Of a stretch of 30,819 bases of DNA, positions 15,703-26,192 are shown piece by piece (positions within the stretch are counted from its first letter, which is position 1; every line of letters begins with the position of its first letter). A program made the translations under genes and the position numbers. Source of the stretch: Desulfobacterales bacterium. Lineage in GTDB: Bacteria > Desulfobacterota > Desulfobacteria > Desulfobacterales > JAFDCJ01. The stretch covers positions 3,122,000-3,152,818 of the forward strand of contig CP070771.1 in the NCBI GenBank assembly GCA_020345785.1. The letters are read 5' to 3'. The notes under the pieces were generated by a model. The model made no database searches, was not told the origin of the DNA, and was given only the letters and a program-made list of their open reading frames with translations.

Positions 15703-18141
15703 CTATATTTCGGGCGGATTAATTAGCAGTTTTTCGTTCAACGCATCGGCATATTCAAGCCACTGACCGGCCGACGCGTCACCCCCCGCGGCTTTTTCCT
15801 TGTAGACGGGATAGATGCGTTGATTCAGATCGTATTGAATATTTTGAACTTTGCGCAAATTAACGTCAAACGGCAACGTATAGACCAGATCCAGCCCGGC
15901 CGCCATCCTCGCCAGCAAAACAATATCCTCCGGGGCCTGTCCATAGTATTCCGCCAGTCGCTCCAGCTTTTGCCGCAAAGCGAACTCCAGGGTTTTGGCA
16001 TCCAGCGCGATCCCGGCCAGCTCGGCTTCCTCGATCAAATTTCGGATGGCGACATGATCCAGCTCTTCACGGCTGAACTCGAGGCGCAAATCTCTATTGA
16101 TGACCAGCTCGGCGGCTGTCATTAAGACCTGGGGCGGCGGGCTGCCCGAATCTTTCAAAAACCGCATGAGGGGGACATTATTCTCGTACAGATGGCGGTA
16201 CACCAACATGGCGTCATCCCGGGCCGTCTCCAGAATCAGCCCCAAAATTTTGCGCTGCTCGTCCCGAAACAAGGTCTTCAGGGAGTACTGCGGTGATTCG
16301 AAAAATTCATCCTGGACCCTCAGAACTTCAGGAAAATTGGCTTTTGCAAACATCGCAAAAATTTCCGCCTGCAGGCGCTGGAAACCCTCTTCATCCCCGA
16401 TATCCCCAATACCGCAGGTGAGGTTGTGGTCGCCGAAGTGCATCACCCCGAAATAAAATGCAGCGCTTTCACGGGTAATATTGGAGGCGATGCTCACCTG
16501 CCCCACCGCCAGCTTGGCCTTGCCCACCTCGGCGCTTTGGTAATCCTGCCGGGAGACGGAATAACAGTATATGGATGCCTCGTCCGGATAGTCTTCAAAC
16601 AGAGAACTGATGGCGTAATGCGCGGACACCTTCTGGAGATCGATCCCGGCCGGCTTCACAAACCTTTGAAATATGTTTCGCCCGTCTCCCATTTCAGCCA
16701 GGTTGCTGCCAGCCCGGCTCAAATATTCCAAAAACTCGGGCTCCAGGTCGTATCCGAACGTTTCGCCGTTAAGCTGGATCGCACGGCCGGCATATTGGAT
16801 GACCTGCACCGTTTCAATACCCGAGAGTTCATCAAAAAACCAACCGCAGCTGGTGTACATCAACATCAGATGACGCTGCATTTCAAGCTGCTTTAGCACT
16901 GTAAGTCTGTCCGCCGGGCTCAGCGGCGCAACCGCATGCCGGGCCAAAAACTGCTTGATGTTTTCGGGCGAGCGGTCTACGATGAGATGGATATAATCGT
17001 TGCGGACCTGCCAGGGGTCCTGCAAATACGGGTTCATTTTTTCTTCATACACCGGTGCCAAGGCGTCGCGCAGCCAGTCCAGCGCATTGCGCAGCGGCTC
17101 GCGCCAGGACTGGTTCCATTCCGAATTTTGGCCCGTATGACACCCGCAGTCGCTGCGCCAGCGATCAATTCCATGCGCGCAGCTCCAGGAAGTATTTTCA
17201 AAAATTTCGACTTCATGCGTCGGCGGGTACCGTTCCAAATATTCGCCGTAATTGGTTAAGCGGGCAAGTCCGTTGGTTTCGATGTAGTCCAGGGCGTACG
17301 CCAGGGCCATGTCCCCGTGGCGATGATGGTGACCGTAACTTTCACCGTCGGTGGCAATATGCACCAGCTGCGCATCCTCGCGCTCATCCTCAAACCCGCC
17401 GATCAGACGGTTGGCAAATTCTTCCCCGTTTTTCAACAAACGTTCAAAGGCCACCGCCCGGGAGATCGGACCGTCATAGAAGAAAATCGCCAGGGAGCGC
17501 CCGCCGGACAGCCGCTGAAGGTAGGGCCTTCTGGGATCAATCGCTCCGCGTTCGGCATTCGCCCATTCTTCCTCACCTATCGGCCGCACCCGCCTGGCCT
17601 GATAGGGACTTAAAATCGTGAAAAGGATGCCATGCTCGGCCAGGACATCGAGGGTTGCCACGTCCACCGCCGCCTCCGGCAGCCACATTCCTTCCGGTTT
17701 TCTGCCGAAACGATGCTCGAAATCGCGAATACCCCAAAAAATCTGAGTGTGTTTATCCCGCTGATTGGCCAGCGGCAGGATCATATGGTTGTAGGCCTGA
17801 GCGATAGCAGAGCCATGGCCTGAAAAACGTTCACGGCTCTGCCCATCGGCGTGTATAACTTTTTCATATACATCGGCGGCATGTTCTTCCAACCAGGCAA
17901 GCAGCGTCGGGCCGAAGTTAAAGCTGATATTGGTGTAGTTGTTGACGATCTGCACGATGCGTCCCTGCTGGTCCAAAATACGTGAGTTTGCATTGGCCTC
18001 ATAACATTCGTTGGCAATGCGTGCATTCCAGTCATGATACGGGTAGGCGGAATCCTGAAGCTCGACTGCCTCCAGCCAAGCATTTTCCCGCGGCGGCTGG
18101 TAAAAGTGGCCGTGGATGCATATATAGCGGTCATCTGGCAT
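15703..18141 (-). CDS. GH57-family protein with DUF3536 region
   Basis: This 812-residue protein belongs to glycoside hydrolase family 57, which contains alpha-amylases, 4-alpha-glucanotransferases and branching enzymes. The N-terminus CIHGHFYQPPRENAWLE (8-24) has the family HxHxYQPP pattern. GMWLPEAAVD (151-160) carries the likely nucleophile Glu156, and HIATDGESYGHHHRHGDMAL (261-280) carries the candidate acid/base Asp265. From about residue 300 on, the sequence (SCAHGIDRWRSDCGCHTG, then a long helical region) matches what is annotated as DUF3536 in such proteins. There is no signal peptide, so it acts in the cytoplasm. AAGAGGA precedes the ATG. Its exact activity is not established from sequence; in this cluster it probably trims or rearranges alpha-glucan. 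It lies between treZ and treY on the same strand. Confidence 0.88.
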   Translation of the reverse strand: MPDDRYICIHGHFYQPPRENAWLEAVELQDSAYPYHDWNARIANECYEANANSRILDQQGRIVQIVNNYTNISFNFGPTLLAWLEEHAADVYEKVIHADGQSRERFSGHGSAIAQAYNHMILPLANQRDKHTQIFWGIRDFEHRFGRKPEGMWLPEAAVDVATLDVLAEHGILFTILSPYQARRVRPIGEEEWANAERGAIDPRRPYLQRLSGGRSLAIFFYDGPISRAVAFERLLKNGEEFANRLIGGFEDEREDAQLVHIATDGESYGHHHRHGDMALAYALDYIETNGLARLTNYGEYLERYPPTHEVEIFENTSWSCAHGIDRWRSDCGCHTGQNSEWNQSWREPLRNALDWLRDALAPVYEEKMNPYLQDPWQVRNDYIHLIVDRSPENIKQFLARHAVAPLSPADRLTVLKQLEMQRHLMLMYTSCGWFFDELSGIETVQVIQYAGRAIQLNGETFGYDLEPEFLEYLSRAGSNLAEMGDGRNIFQRFVKPAGIDLQKVSAHYAISSLFEDYPDEASIYCYSVSRQDYQSAEVGKAKLAVGQVSIASNITRESAAFYFGVMHFGDHNLTCGIGDIGDEEGFQRLQAEIFAMFAKANFPEVLRVQDEFFESPQYSLKTLFRDEQRKILGLILETARDDAMLVYRHLYENNVPLMRFLKDSGSPPPQVLMTAAELVINRDLRLEFSREELDHVAIRNLIEEAELAGIALDAKTLEFALRQKLERLAEYYGQAPEDIVLLARMAAGLDLVYTLPFDVNLRKVQNIQYDLNQRIYPVYKEKAAGGDASAGQWLEYADALNEKLLINPPEI

Positions 18142-18243
18142 TTGGTCCTCTTTTCTAGATGGGTTTAGGGTTTGGGGCTTCGCGCTGCGCGCTACGACCC
18201 CACAAGCAAGGGTTTAGGGTTCAAAGGTTAAAAGCGAACCGCA

Positions 18244-18297
18244 GAATATCGAATGTCGAATTGAGGCATCCTGTCTATTTTTAAAAAGACTGAGCAA
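18244..18297 (+). repeat. 55-bp dispersed repeat, copy 2
   Basis: This stretch matches 15326-15380 through GAATATCGAATGTCGAA, CTGTCTATTTT and GACTGAGCAA. It is followed by CTTCGCCAAATTGGCTACGA, which is a small imperfect palindrome absent from copy 1, and then by AGCGAAACCA, which resumes the match to copy 1. Confidence 0.72.
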
Positions 18298-18354
18298 GCC
18301 TACTTCGCCAAATTGGCTACGAAGGCCACAAGCGAAACCACAAATATTCAATTT

Positions 18355-20223
18355 TCAATCTTCAATTGACAAGCTCCCTACCCTCCTATAAACCACCACA
18401 GCGTTCGGCGGTATGGTCAAATTAAGGGAGTCGGTTGATTCAATGTCATCCGGCAGCAAACTGCCCGGCCCGAGCCATTGTAAGTCGGCGGAATCCAGGA
18501 TTTTTTTCCATCCGCCTGCGGGCAGCGGCAACGGTGCCGTCATCTCCCGGTTGCCGAAGCAAAAGATGAGAAAAGCCTCATCGGTTCCCGCCCGGCGCCG
18601 AACAAAAAGCATCCGATGGTCATCGTCGGCAACAACACGCATGTGCTTCTTGCTAAGCCGCGCCAACGCCGGAATTTTTTTGCGCAAACCAATGAGTTCC
18701 CGGTAAAAGCTGAGCAAAACCCTGCTGCGTTCTGTATCCCGCAGCGTTCGATCCAGTTTGGCCCTTAAAAAAGTGGCCTCATCCTGCGGATCCGGCGGCA
18801 CTTCCTGCCAGCCGAAGGCTGCAAATTCTCGCCGGCGCCCCTCGCGCACGGCGTTAATGAGTTGCGGGTCCGAGTGGTCGATAAAGTATTGAAAGGACGA
18901 GGTCTCGCCGTACTCTTCGCCCATGAAAATCAGGGGAATAAAGGGGGACATAAGCACCAGACCGGCAGCCAATTTCAGGTCCTCAAAAGAAACCAGGCGG
19001 CTCAGACGCTCTCCGAGCAAACGATTGCCGATTTGATCGTGATTCTGGGAAAACACCACCAGCTGCTGTGCCGGGATGTTGCGGGAGGAATTGCCGTGGG
19101 CCCGCTGCCGGTAGCTGGAATACTGTCCTTCGTAAACAAAGCCTTGGCGCCAGGCCCGGGCCAGCTGGTGCAGCCGGCCGAAGTCCCGATAATAACCTGC
19201 CTGCTCACCGGTCAGCAATGTGTGCAGGGCATGGTGGAAGTCGTCGTTCCACTGGGCGTCCAGAGCGAATCCGCCCAGTTCCCGTGGCCGGATGATGCGC
19301 GTGTCGTTCAGGGCACTTTCGGCAATACAGTAAATTCGGCGGTTTAACTGGTCGGCCGTACGGTGAACCGCCCGGGTGAGCACCTCCAGAAACGGGCGGG
19401 CGGAAAAATCCAATATAGCATGCACGGCATCGATGCGCAGCGCATCGATGTGACACTCCCCCACCCAGTAAAGCGCATTTTCAATAAAAAAGCGCCGAAC
19501 GTCGTCACTGTGGGGCCCGTCAAAGTTGATGGCTTCTCCCCAAGGGGTGTTGTAGAAGTCCGTAAAATAGGGACCAAAGTCCCTGAGGTAATTGCCCTCC
19601 GGCCCTAAATGGTTGTAGACCACATCCAGAATCACTGCCAGACCTTTGCGGTGGCAGGCATTGACCAGCCGTTTGAGTCCCTGGGGACCGCCGTAGGAGT
19701 TCTGGGCCGCGAAAGGATAAGTGCCGTCGTAGCCCCAGTTGCGGGTGCCGGGAAACTGCGCCACCGGCATAAGTTCGATGGCGCTGATGCCGATATCCTT
19801 GAGCTCGTCCAGATGCATAATAACGGCGTCAAATGTTCCCGCCGGGGTAAACGTGCCGACATGCAGCTCATAAATGATATACTGTGACAGCGGCAGCCCG
19901 TGCCAATCGGCATCTTCCCAGGAGAATTCCGTTTCCACAATCTGGGAGGGACCGTGAACACCTTCGGGTTGACAGCGCGAGGCCGGATCGGGCCGGTCGA
20001 TCGGCTCCCCGGTCTGACTCTGGTAAAGACGATAGACATAACGATCGGACGGATGGAAGTCGTTCAGCACCGCCCGGTGATACCCCTGCGGCAATCTTTC
20101 CAGCGGCTCGCTGCGCTCCTGAGGCGACAGTTGCCGGACTTCGACCCGCTCGGCCCGAGGTGCCCAGACCAGGAACCGGCAGCGACCATCTTTGTCATAA
20201 GTGGCACCCAGAGACGTTTTCAT
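18355..20223 (-). CDS. treZ: malto-oligosyltrehalose trehalohydrolase (GH13)
   Basis: TreZ cleaves the alpha-1,4 bond next to the trehalosyl end produced by TreY, releasing free trehalose. It has 622 residues. An N-terminal beta-sandwich domain (FLVWAPRAERVEVR, about 17-30) is followed by the GH13 barrel: YELHVGTFTPAGTFDAVI (118-135), IELMPVAQFPGTRNWGYDG (149-167), DALRIDAVHAI with nucleophile Asp265, CIAESALND with acid/base Glu302, and SQNHDQIGNR with Asp396. LIFMGEEYGETSSFQYF and a C-terminal beta domain follow. Its ATG overlaps the glgB stop as ATGA, so it is translated with the branching enzyme. TreY is encoded downstream on the same strand, after the GH57 gene. Confidence 0.96.
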   Translation of the reverse strand: MKTSLGATYDKDGRCRFLVWAPRAERVEVRQLSPQERSEPLERLPQGYHRAVLNDFHPSDRYVYRLYQSQTGEPIDRPDPASRCQPEGVHGPSQIVETEFSWEDADWHGLPLSQYIIYELHVGTFTPAGTFDAVIMHLDELKDIGISAIELMPVAQFPGTRNWGYDGTYPFAAQNSYGGPQGLKRLVNACHRKGLAVILDVVYNHLGPEGNYLRDFGPYFTDFYNTPWGEAINFDGPHSDDVRRFFIENALYWVGECHIDALRIDAVHAILDFSARPFLEVLTRAVHRTADQLNRRIYCIAESALNDTRIIRPRELGGFALDAQWNDDFHHALHTLLTGEQAGYYRDFGRLHQLARAWRQGFVYEGQYSSYRQRAHGNSSRNIPAQQLVVFSQNHDQIGNRLLGERLSRLVSFEDLKLAAGLVLMSPFIPLIFMGEEYGETSSFQYFIDHSDPQLINAVREGRRREFAAFGWQEVPPDPQDEATFLRAKLDRTLRDTERSRVLLSFYRELIGLRKKIPALARLSKKHMRVVADDDHRMLFVRRRAGTDEAFLIFCFGNREMTAPLPLPAGGWKKILDSADLQWLGPGSLLPDDIESTDSLNLTIPPNAVVVYRRVGSLSIED

Positions 20224-22187
20224 TCGGCAGTCTCCGTCATTTTTAGAAAAACGGCCGCCAGCGGCGGAAGCGTCAGATTCAGCGAATAGGAATAACCGTG
20301 GCTGGGAACCGGGGCGGCGTCCAGGGATCCCAGGTTGCCCTGCCCGCTGCCGCCGTATTCCCGGGCATCACTGTTTAAAATTTCCAGCCAGATACCGCTG
20401 TCGGGGGCGCCGACGCGGTAATTGTACCGCGGCACCGGTGTAAAATTGCAGACAACGATGAGAGCGTTTTTGCGGGATCGTTCCCGACGAAGCAGACTGA
20501 TGGTGCTTTGCAGCGTGTCATTGCAGTCGATCCAGCCGAATCCCTCCGCATTGAAGTCAAGCGCATGCAGGGCCGGCTCTTGTCGAAAAAGATGATTCAA
20601 ATCATGAACCCACTGCTGAAGTCCGGCGTGCAGCGGGTTCGCCAAGAGGTGCCAATCCAGACTGCGGTCATGAGTCCATTCACTCCATTGACCGAATTCG
20701 GCTCCCATAAACAGAAGCTTTTTGCCGGGCTGGGCATACATGTACCCCAACAGGGCCCTTAAGTTGGCGAATTTCTGCCATTCATCCCCCGACATTTTCC
20801 TCAGCAGCGATCCCTTGCCGTGGACAACCTCATCGTGGGACAAGGGCAATACATAATTTTCCGTATAGGCATACAGCATCCGAAAATTCAATTTGTTGTG
20901 ATGAAAGGCGCGGTGGATAGGCTCTTTGGACATGTATTCCAAGGTGTCGTGCATCCAGCCCATATCCCATTTCATATCAAACCCCAACCCTCCGGTATAG
21001 GTGGGACGAGATACCATGGGCCAGGCCGTGGACTCTTCGGCAATTGTCAGCGTCTGAGGGTAATTTGCATGCACCTCTTCGTTGAAGCGGCGCAAAAAGG
21101 CGATGGCCTCGAGGTTCTCATTGCCCCCGTAATCATTCGGTATCCACTCGCCGTCTTTGCGGGAGTAATCCAGATATAGCATGGAGGCCACCGCATCCAC
21201 CCGAAAGCCGTCGACATGATATTTATCCAGCCAAAAAAGGGCGCTGCTGATGAGATAACTTTGCACCTCGTTGCGGCCGTAGTTGAAGATGTAGCTGTTC
21301 CAATCCGGGTGAAAGCCTTTGCGCGGATCGGCGTGTTCAAAAAGGTGGGAGCCGTCGAAAAATCCCAAACCGTGTTCATCGCTTGGAAAATGAGAAGGCA
21401 CCCAGTCCAGAATCACACCGATGCCGTGCTGATGGAGATAATCGATCAGGAACATAAAATCTTGGGGGGTTCCGTAACGGCTGGTGGGCGAGAAATAGCC
21501 CAGGGTTTGATATCCCCAGGATCCGTAAAACGGGTGCTCCATTATCGGTAAAAATTCAAGGTGGGTAAATCCCATATGCAGAACATAATCGGTCAGCTTG
21601 GGGGCCAACTCGCGATAGGTCAAAGATCGGTTTTCTTCCTCCGGCACCCTTCGCCACGATCCCAGATGGACTTCGTAAATGGCAATCGGAGCATCAATGG
21701 CATTTGGACGGCCGCGCTCGGCCATCCAATCCTGATCCTGCCAGGAATAGTCCAGATTCCAGGTGACCGAGGCCTTTTCCGGGGAAATTTGATTGAAGAA
21801 AGCAAACGGATCGGCTTTATCTACCCGGTGGTCGTTGAGCCGGGAAACGATATGGTATTTGTAGAGTGCGCCGTCTGCAAGTTCCGGAATGATTCCCTCC
21901 CAGATTCCCGACGAATCTCTCGGCCGCAGCGGGTGACTGCCTTTGTCCCAGCCGTTAAAGTCGCCGATCACGCTTACCTGACCGGCATTGGGCGCCCAAA
22001 CTGCAAAATAGACGCCTTTCTGCCGATCGTTATCCACCGGATGAGACCCCAATTTGTCGTATAAACGAAAGTGGCTGCCTTCGTTGAACAGATAAATATC
22101 GTCCTGCGTCAGCAGACTGAAATCCTCCGGAGATGTCTTGCGGGCCGCCTCGGCTGCTGATGAGTCCAAAGGTTGGTTTTCAGACAT
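20220..22187 (-). CDS. glgB: 1,4-alpha-glucan branching enzyme (GH13)
   Basis: GlgB cuts alpha-1,4-glucan chains and rejoins them as alpha-1,6 branches. It has 655 residues. An N-terminal CBM48 domain (VYFAVWAPNAGQVSVIGDFN, about 59-78) is followed by YEVHLGSWRR (171-180), FLPIMEHPFYGSWGYQTLGY (212-231), GFRVDAVASMLYLDYSR (nucleophile Asp331), IAEEST (acid/base Glu384) and LSHDEVVHGKGS (Asp452). The C-terminal domain is all beta. GAGGAGGT lies just upstream of the ATG, a strong start. It is slightly shorter than enteric GlgB because the extra N-terminal N1 domain is absent. Downstream treZ starts within its stop codon. It branches polymer made by GlgE. Confidence 0.96.
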   Translation of the reverse strand: MSENQPLDSSAAEAARKTSPEDFSLLTQDDIYLFNEGSHFRLYDKLGSHPVDNDRQKGVYFAVWAPNAGQVSVIGDFNGWDKGSHPLRPRDSSGIWEGIIPELADGALYKYHIVSRLNDHRVDKADPFAFFNQISPEKASVTWNLDYSWQDQDWMAERGRPNAIDAPIAIYEVHLGSWRRVPEEENRSLTYRELAPKLTDYVLHMGFTHLEFLPIMEHPFYGSWGYQTLGYFSPTSRYGTPQDFMFLIDYLHQHGIGVILDWVPSHFPSDEHGLGFFDGSHLFEHADPRKGFHPDWNSYIFNYGRNEVQSYLISSALFWLDKYHVDGFRVDAVASMLYLDYSRKDGEWIPNDYGGNENLEAIAFLRRFNEEVHANYPQTLTIAEESTAWPMVSRPTYTGGLGFDMKWDMGWMHDTLEYMSKEPIHRAFHHNKLNFRMLYAYTENYVLPLSHDEVVHGKGSLLRKMSGDEWQKFANLRALLGYMYAQPGKKLLFMGAEFGQWSEWTHDRSLDWHLLANPLHAGLQQWVHDLNHLFRQEPALHALDFNAEGFGWIDCNDTLQSTISLLRRERSRKNALIVVCNFTPVPRYNYRVGAPDSGIWLEILNSDAREYGGSGQGNLGSLDAAPVPSHGYSYSLNLTLPPLAAVFLKMTETAE

Positions 22188-22243
22188 CCAAACCTCCTCT
22201 TATTCAAACAACCTCAGCGAAACAAACTGGCTGTTTGAAAGAA

Positions 22244-22344
22244 GCCACAAATTAACACGAATTTTCACGAAGTTAATTTTTCCCATAAGTAAACCTAATT
22301 TCACCTAAAGCCTTAATTCGTGTTTATTCGTGCCCATTCGTGGC
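22244..22344. repeat. imperfect inverted repeat of CACGAA words
   Basis: The left side GCCACAAATTAACACGAATT and TTCACGAA (22244-22271) is imperfectly complementary to the right side TTCGTGTTTATTCGTGCCCA plus TTCGTGGC (22317-22344). It fills much of the 181-bp gap between the TreS-maltokinase gene and glgB and could form a stem in their shared transcript. Confidence 0.55.
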
Positions 22345-22368
22345 AAACTAATTTAAAAAAGACTTAAA

Positions 22369-25300
22369 TCATACCTTCTGCAGTAATTGCCGAATGCCGT
22401 GAATGGGAATTTTTCCCCAGTCGGGCCGGTTGTTAAGTTCATAGCCCAGTTCATAAATCGCCTTTTCCAGGAGCAAAGCATCCAGCAGAATTTCCATTTC
22501 CTCTTTGGTATCCGGCACAAAACCGTCACCGGCGGTCTGATCAATGTAAACTTCCAGAAATGCCGCACAAACCCATACATACCAGTGATTTGCCCAGGAT
22601 TCCAAATATGTCAGGCTTTCCGTCTGGACTACCCCCTGCTTCTCCATTGTCATCAGCGCGGCATATGCGGCGTAGTGAAAAGATCGCAGCATCCCGGCAA
22701 CATCCCGCAAGGGGGAGCGTTTGATCTGCCGTTCACTGATGGGTCGGGCAGGTTCCCCCTCGAAATCGATAATGACAAAATCTTTTCCGGTAAACAGCAC
22801 CTGGCCCAGGTGAAAATCACCGTGGCAGCGGGTTCGCAATCCCGATATTTTCAAGTCCAGCAGCGAATGGAAGCGGTCGAGGATATTTTTATTCAGCTCC
22901 AGTACTTCTCTTCCCGCCTGCTGAACACCTTCCGGCAAATCTTTCAGTTGCCGGCGAAGCAGCGGCAGGGTCCGTCCGGCTAGTGTGCGCATGGATTGGT
23001 AGAGCGATCGTTGATATAATTTGGAAAAAGGTTCGGGTGCAAATTTCGGATCCTCCGTAGAGGATGCCAAAACTTTGTGAAGCTCCGCGGTACGAAGTGC
23101 CAGGATGCGCACCGACTCCATATAAAATCCTATTAATTCATATACATCCGAAGGTACGCCTGTTTCAGCCAGTTCCACAAACGACGCTCGGGGAGTCGCA
23201 GGCGGCGTTTTCTCCGACTGCTTTTCGAGGACATGTTCAAAATAATGCGTCAGGGTATTCAGGGTGTATTCCCATGCATCTCCCTGGTTGGGGATAAAAC
23301 CCTGAAGAATGCCGATGGTTTGCGGTTTCTGCCGTCCGGAACGATATTCCAGAGCGCCGGCGACCGGCGGTATGTGAGCAAAGCCTTTTTCCGTCAGAAA
23401 ACGTCCGATCTCGAGATCCGGGTTGGTGCCTTCCTGGAGCCGCCTGAAGAGCTTCAGGATGAAACAGCTTTCATATGCCAGGGACGTGTTGCTCTGTTCC
23501 ACACTCAGCAGGGAAGGCTCCAAAGATGCTGGATTCGCTTCACAAAGCCTGCCAAACATCCGGGTGCGCGAGCATATCAACTCCCCGGCAGTCCCCTTGC
23601 GCCGATGACGGCGGTCGATGGCCCTGATCAGCGCTTGGCCGAACTCCTTCAAGGCTGTGGCCTCAAAAAGGAGTCCCTCCTCGCCCGTGGATCTTATGCG
23701 TAGACGGGCCAGGGCGGCCCATCGATGTTCATGCAGCACCTCTTCTGCTTGGGGCCCGGTTACAAAGGCCAGCGGCAGCACATAAGTTTCGCTGTTGCCG
23801 TCCATGTAGTCAATGGCCGCGAAAACAAGAATCGTCGAAAAATCGCCGTTTTGCAGGGATACAAACTCCTGAATGGCGGCCTTTTTGACCTGCTGGGCCT
23901 TGCCGCCAAACCAGCGTTGGCCCCGCAGGTAGACGGGCAGCAGATCCTCAAGCTGACTTTTGGCTCTACCCCTTAGTACTTGCTCCCATGAGCTGCCGAC
24001 TTCCAAGCGAGAAAGCGGTTTCGCTTCGGCCGTCACGGTGCGGCCCTCCTCCATCATTTCAGCCGGTTGCATAAAAAACCAGTAGAAGGAATGCGGGCCT
24101 ATGGTAAGAAAATAAGGATTTCCATCAACAGCGGGAAATTCCGTCCGTCCGAAAAGCTCGATGGGAATCGTGTTTTTGAGGGTAGACAAATCCAGTTCCA
24201 CATACTGCACGAAGCGGGACAGGTTGGCAACGACGAGAATGCATTCATTCTGGTAGCATCTCGTAAACGCAAGTATTTTGGAATTTTCAGGATGCAGAAA
24301 TTCAAGATCACCGCGGCTGAAGGCTTTGAACCGTTTTCGCAGCGTAATTAGGCGTCTCATCCACCATAACTGAGAGTGGCGGTTGTTTTCCTGGGCTTCG
24401 GCATTGACGACCTCATAATGATACTCCGGGTCGATGATCACCGGCAAATAGAGACGATGCGGGTTGCCCCTGGAAAAACCGGCGTTGCGGTCCGCACTCC
24501 ATTGCATGGGAGTGCGAACGCCGTTGCGATCGCCTAGAAAAATGTTGTCACCCATCCCGATCTCATCGCCGTAGTAGATAATCGGTGTCCCCGGCATCGA
24601 AAACAGCAGCCCGTTCATCAGTTCGATGCGGCGGTGATGATTTCCCAGAAGCGGACTCAAGCGGCGACGGATACCTAAATTCACGCGCATTTGAGGATCC
24701 CGGGCGTAGACGCGGTACATATAGTCGCGCTCCTCATCGGTTACCATTTCCAGCGTCAACTCGTCGTGATTGCGCAGGAATACCGCCCACTGGCACGTGG
24801 CAGGAATGGGGGGAGTCTGTTCAAGGATGTCAACAATTGGAAAGCGGTCTTCCATGCGCAGCGCCATGAACAGCCGCGGCATCAGCGGAAAATGAAAATT
24901 CATATGGCATTCGTCGCCCCTGCCGAAATAATCGACCACATCCTCCGGCCACTGGTTGGCCTCTCCCAACAGCATCCGGTTTTTGAATTTGCGATCCACG
25001 TGCGCCCGCAATTTTTTTAAAAACGCATGGGTTTCGGGCAGATTTTCGCAATTGGTCTGCTCGCGCTCGTACAAGTACGGCACCGCATCCAGCCGCAGAC
25101 CGTCTACGCCCATGTCCAGCCAGAAGTCAAGCGCGCGCAGCACGGCTTTATGAACCTGGGGGTTGTCATAATTCAAATCAGGCTGATGGGAGTAAAACCG
25201 GTGCCAGAAATAGGCCCCGGCCACAGGATCCCAGGTCCAATTGGATGACTCGAAATCCTGAAAAATGATGCGCGTTTCTTTATACTTATCGGCCGTATCA

Positions 25301-25713
25301 CTCCAGACATAGAAATTACGTCGGCTGCTGCCGGCTTTGGCCCGCCGGGCATTTTTAAACCATGGATGCTGGTCGGAGGTGTGGTTTACGACCAGCTCGG
25401 TGATAGCCTTCAATCCTCGCCGGTGGGCCTCGCGCAAAAAGACTCTGAAATCGCGCAGGTTTCCATAAGAGGGGTGAATGTTGGTGTAATCTGCAATATC
25501 GTAGCCGTCGTCCTTTAAAGGCGACGGGTAAAAAGGCAGAAGCCAGATAGCGGTCACGCCCAAATTTTGTAGATAGTCCAATTTTTGCGTGAGTCCTTTA
25601 AAGTCCCCCACGCCGTCTTCGTCACTGTCATAATAGGTTTTGACATGGAGCTGGTAAATAATGGCATCTTTATACCAGAGGCTCTCGTCTTCCCTTAGGG
25701 TATCATTATCCAT
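22369..25713 (-). CDS. treS: trehalose synthase / maltokinase fusion (TreS-Pep2)
   Basis: This 1114-residue fusion joins two steps of the GlgE pathway: isomerisation of trehalose to maltose, then ATP-dependent phosphorylation to maltose 1-phosphate. The GH13 TreS part spans about 10-555: [20 protein letters not shown] (13-32), [19 protein letters not shown] (58-76), [14 protein letters not shown] (nucleophile Asp209), [11 protein letters not shown] (acid/base Glu251) and [12 protein letters not shown] (Asp317). The maltokinase part covers about 590-1114, with [13 protein letters not shown] near its start. The phosphotransfer motifs are CHGDFHLGQ (963-971, catalytic Asp) and IIDFEGEP (981-988, metal-binding Asp). 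GGAG precedes the ATG. The gene lies between glgE and glgB, as expected for the pathway. Confidence 0.96.
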   Translation of the reverse strand: MDNDTLREDESLWYKDAIIYQLHVKTYYDSDEDGVGDFKGLTQKLDYLQNLGVTAIWLLPFYPSPLKDDGYDIADYTNIHPSYGNLRDFRVFLREAHRRGLKAITELVVNHTSDQHPWFKNARRAKAGSSRRNFYVWSDTADKYKETRIIFQDFESSNWTWDPVAGAYFWHRFYSHQPDLNYDNPQVHKAVLRALDFWLDMGVDGLRLDAVPYLYEREQTNCENLPETHAFLKKLRAHVDRKFKNRMLLGEANQWPEDVVDYFGRGDECHMNFHFPLMPRLFMALRMEDRFPIVDILEQTPPIPATCQWAVFLRNHDELTLEMVTDEERDYMYRVYARDPQMRVNLGIRRRLSPLLGNHHRRIELMNGLLFSMPGTPIIYYGDEIGMGDNIFLGDRNGVRTPMQWSADRNAGFSRGNPHRLYLPVIIDPEYHYEVVNAEAQENNRHSQLWWMRRLITLRKRFKAFSRGDLEFLHPENSKILAFTRCYQNECILVVANLSRFVQYVELDLSTLKNTIPIELFGRTEFPAVDGNPYFLTIGPHSFYWFFMQPAEMMEEGRTVTAEAKPLSRLEVGSSWEQVLRGRAKSQLEDLLPVYLRGQRWFGGKAQQVKKAAIQEFVSLQNGDFSTILVFAAIDYMDGNSETYVLPLAFVTGPQAEEVLHEHRWAALARLRIRSTGEEGLLFEATALKEFGQALIRAIDRRHRRKGTAGELICSRTRMFGRLCEANPASLEPSLLSVEQSNTSLAYESCFILKLFRRLQEGTNPDLEIGRFLTEKGFAHIPPVAGALEYRSGRQKPQTIGILQGFIPNQGDAWEYTLNTLTHYFEHVLEKQSEKTPPATPRASFVELAETGVPSDVYELIGFYMESVRILALRTAELHKVLASSTEDPKFAPEPFSKLYQRSLYQSMRTLAGRTLPLLRRQLKDLPEGVQQAGREVLELNKNILDRFHSLLDLKISGLRTRCHGDFHLGQVLFTGKDFVIIDFEGEPARPISERQIKRSPLRDVAGMLRSFHYAAYAALMTMEKQGVVQTESLTYLESWANHWYVWVCAAFLEVYIDQTAGDGFVPDTKEEMEILLDALLLEKAIYELGYELNNRPDWGKIPIHGIRQLLQKV

Positions 25714-26192
25714 GATATGCTCCGCTTTCTGGGTCCTTAGTAGTCTCTATCTGACGACATCTTTTAGGAAAATGAAGGTGTCGGGTGTCGGGTTTCAGGT
25801 GTCAGCAATAGTCTCGCTTTGCTCAATCAAATCAAAAAGTGCTGAGTGTTGAGGACTGACGAATGAGGGATGCGTGTGCAACTAATTCTATCGTCCGAAT
25901 CCCCGCATCAGTCTGCCTCGCCGAAGCTGTAAGAAGGCTGGTTCTTGTCGCTCAGTCCTAATAGGTTTCTTTCATTAACATTCGACATTTGCTTTTTAAA
26001 TGTTTTCTCTTTCGATCTAGATAGATGCCCTCCCAACATGGATAAATTGCGGCGGCAGCAGTAGAGCTGACACCTGAAACCCGAAACCTCCTGTCTTCCC
26101 GCCTTCCCCATCTTTCAACTTCTCAAATCCTCAGCTTCCCGGCATCCCGGCTTCCCAGCATGCCAGCATCTTTCAGTCTGTTCTCTGTCTTC
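25714..26192. other. intergenic region with low-complexity dispersed repeats
   Basis: No gene is seen in these 479 bp between glgE and treS. They contain GGTGTCGGGTGTCGGGTTTC (about 25779-25798), GAGGACTGACGA (about 25852), CGCTCAGTCCTAATAG (about 25950, related to the 21-bp array), CTGACACCTGAAACCCGAAA (about 26068), and a C-rich run of CTTCCC/CTTCCCAGC-like words at about 26094-26160. A promoter for treS may be here but is not assigned. Confidence 0.5.
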
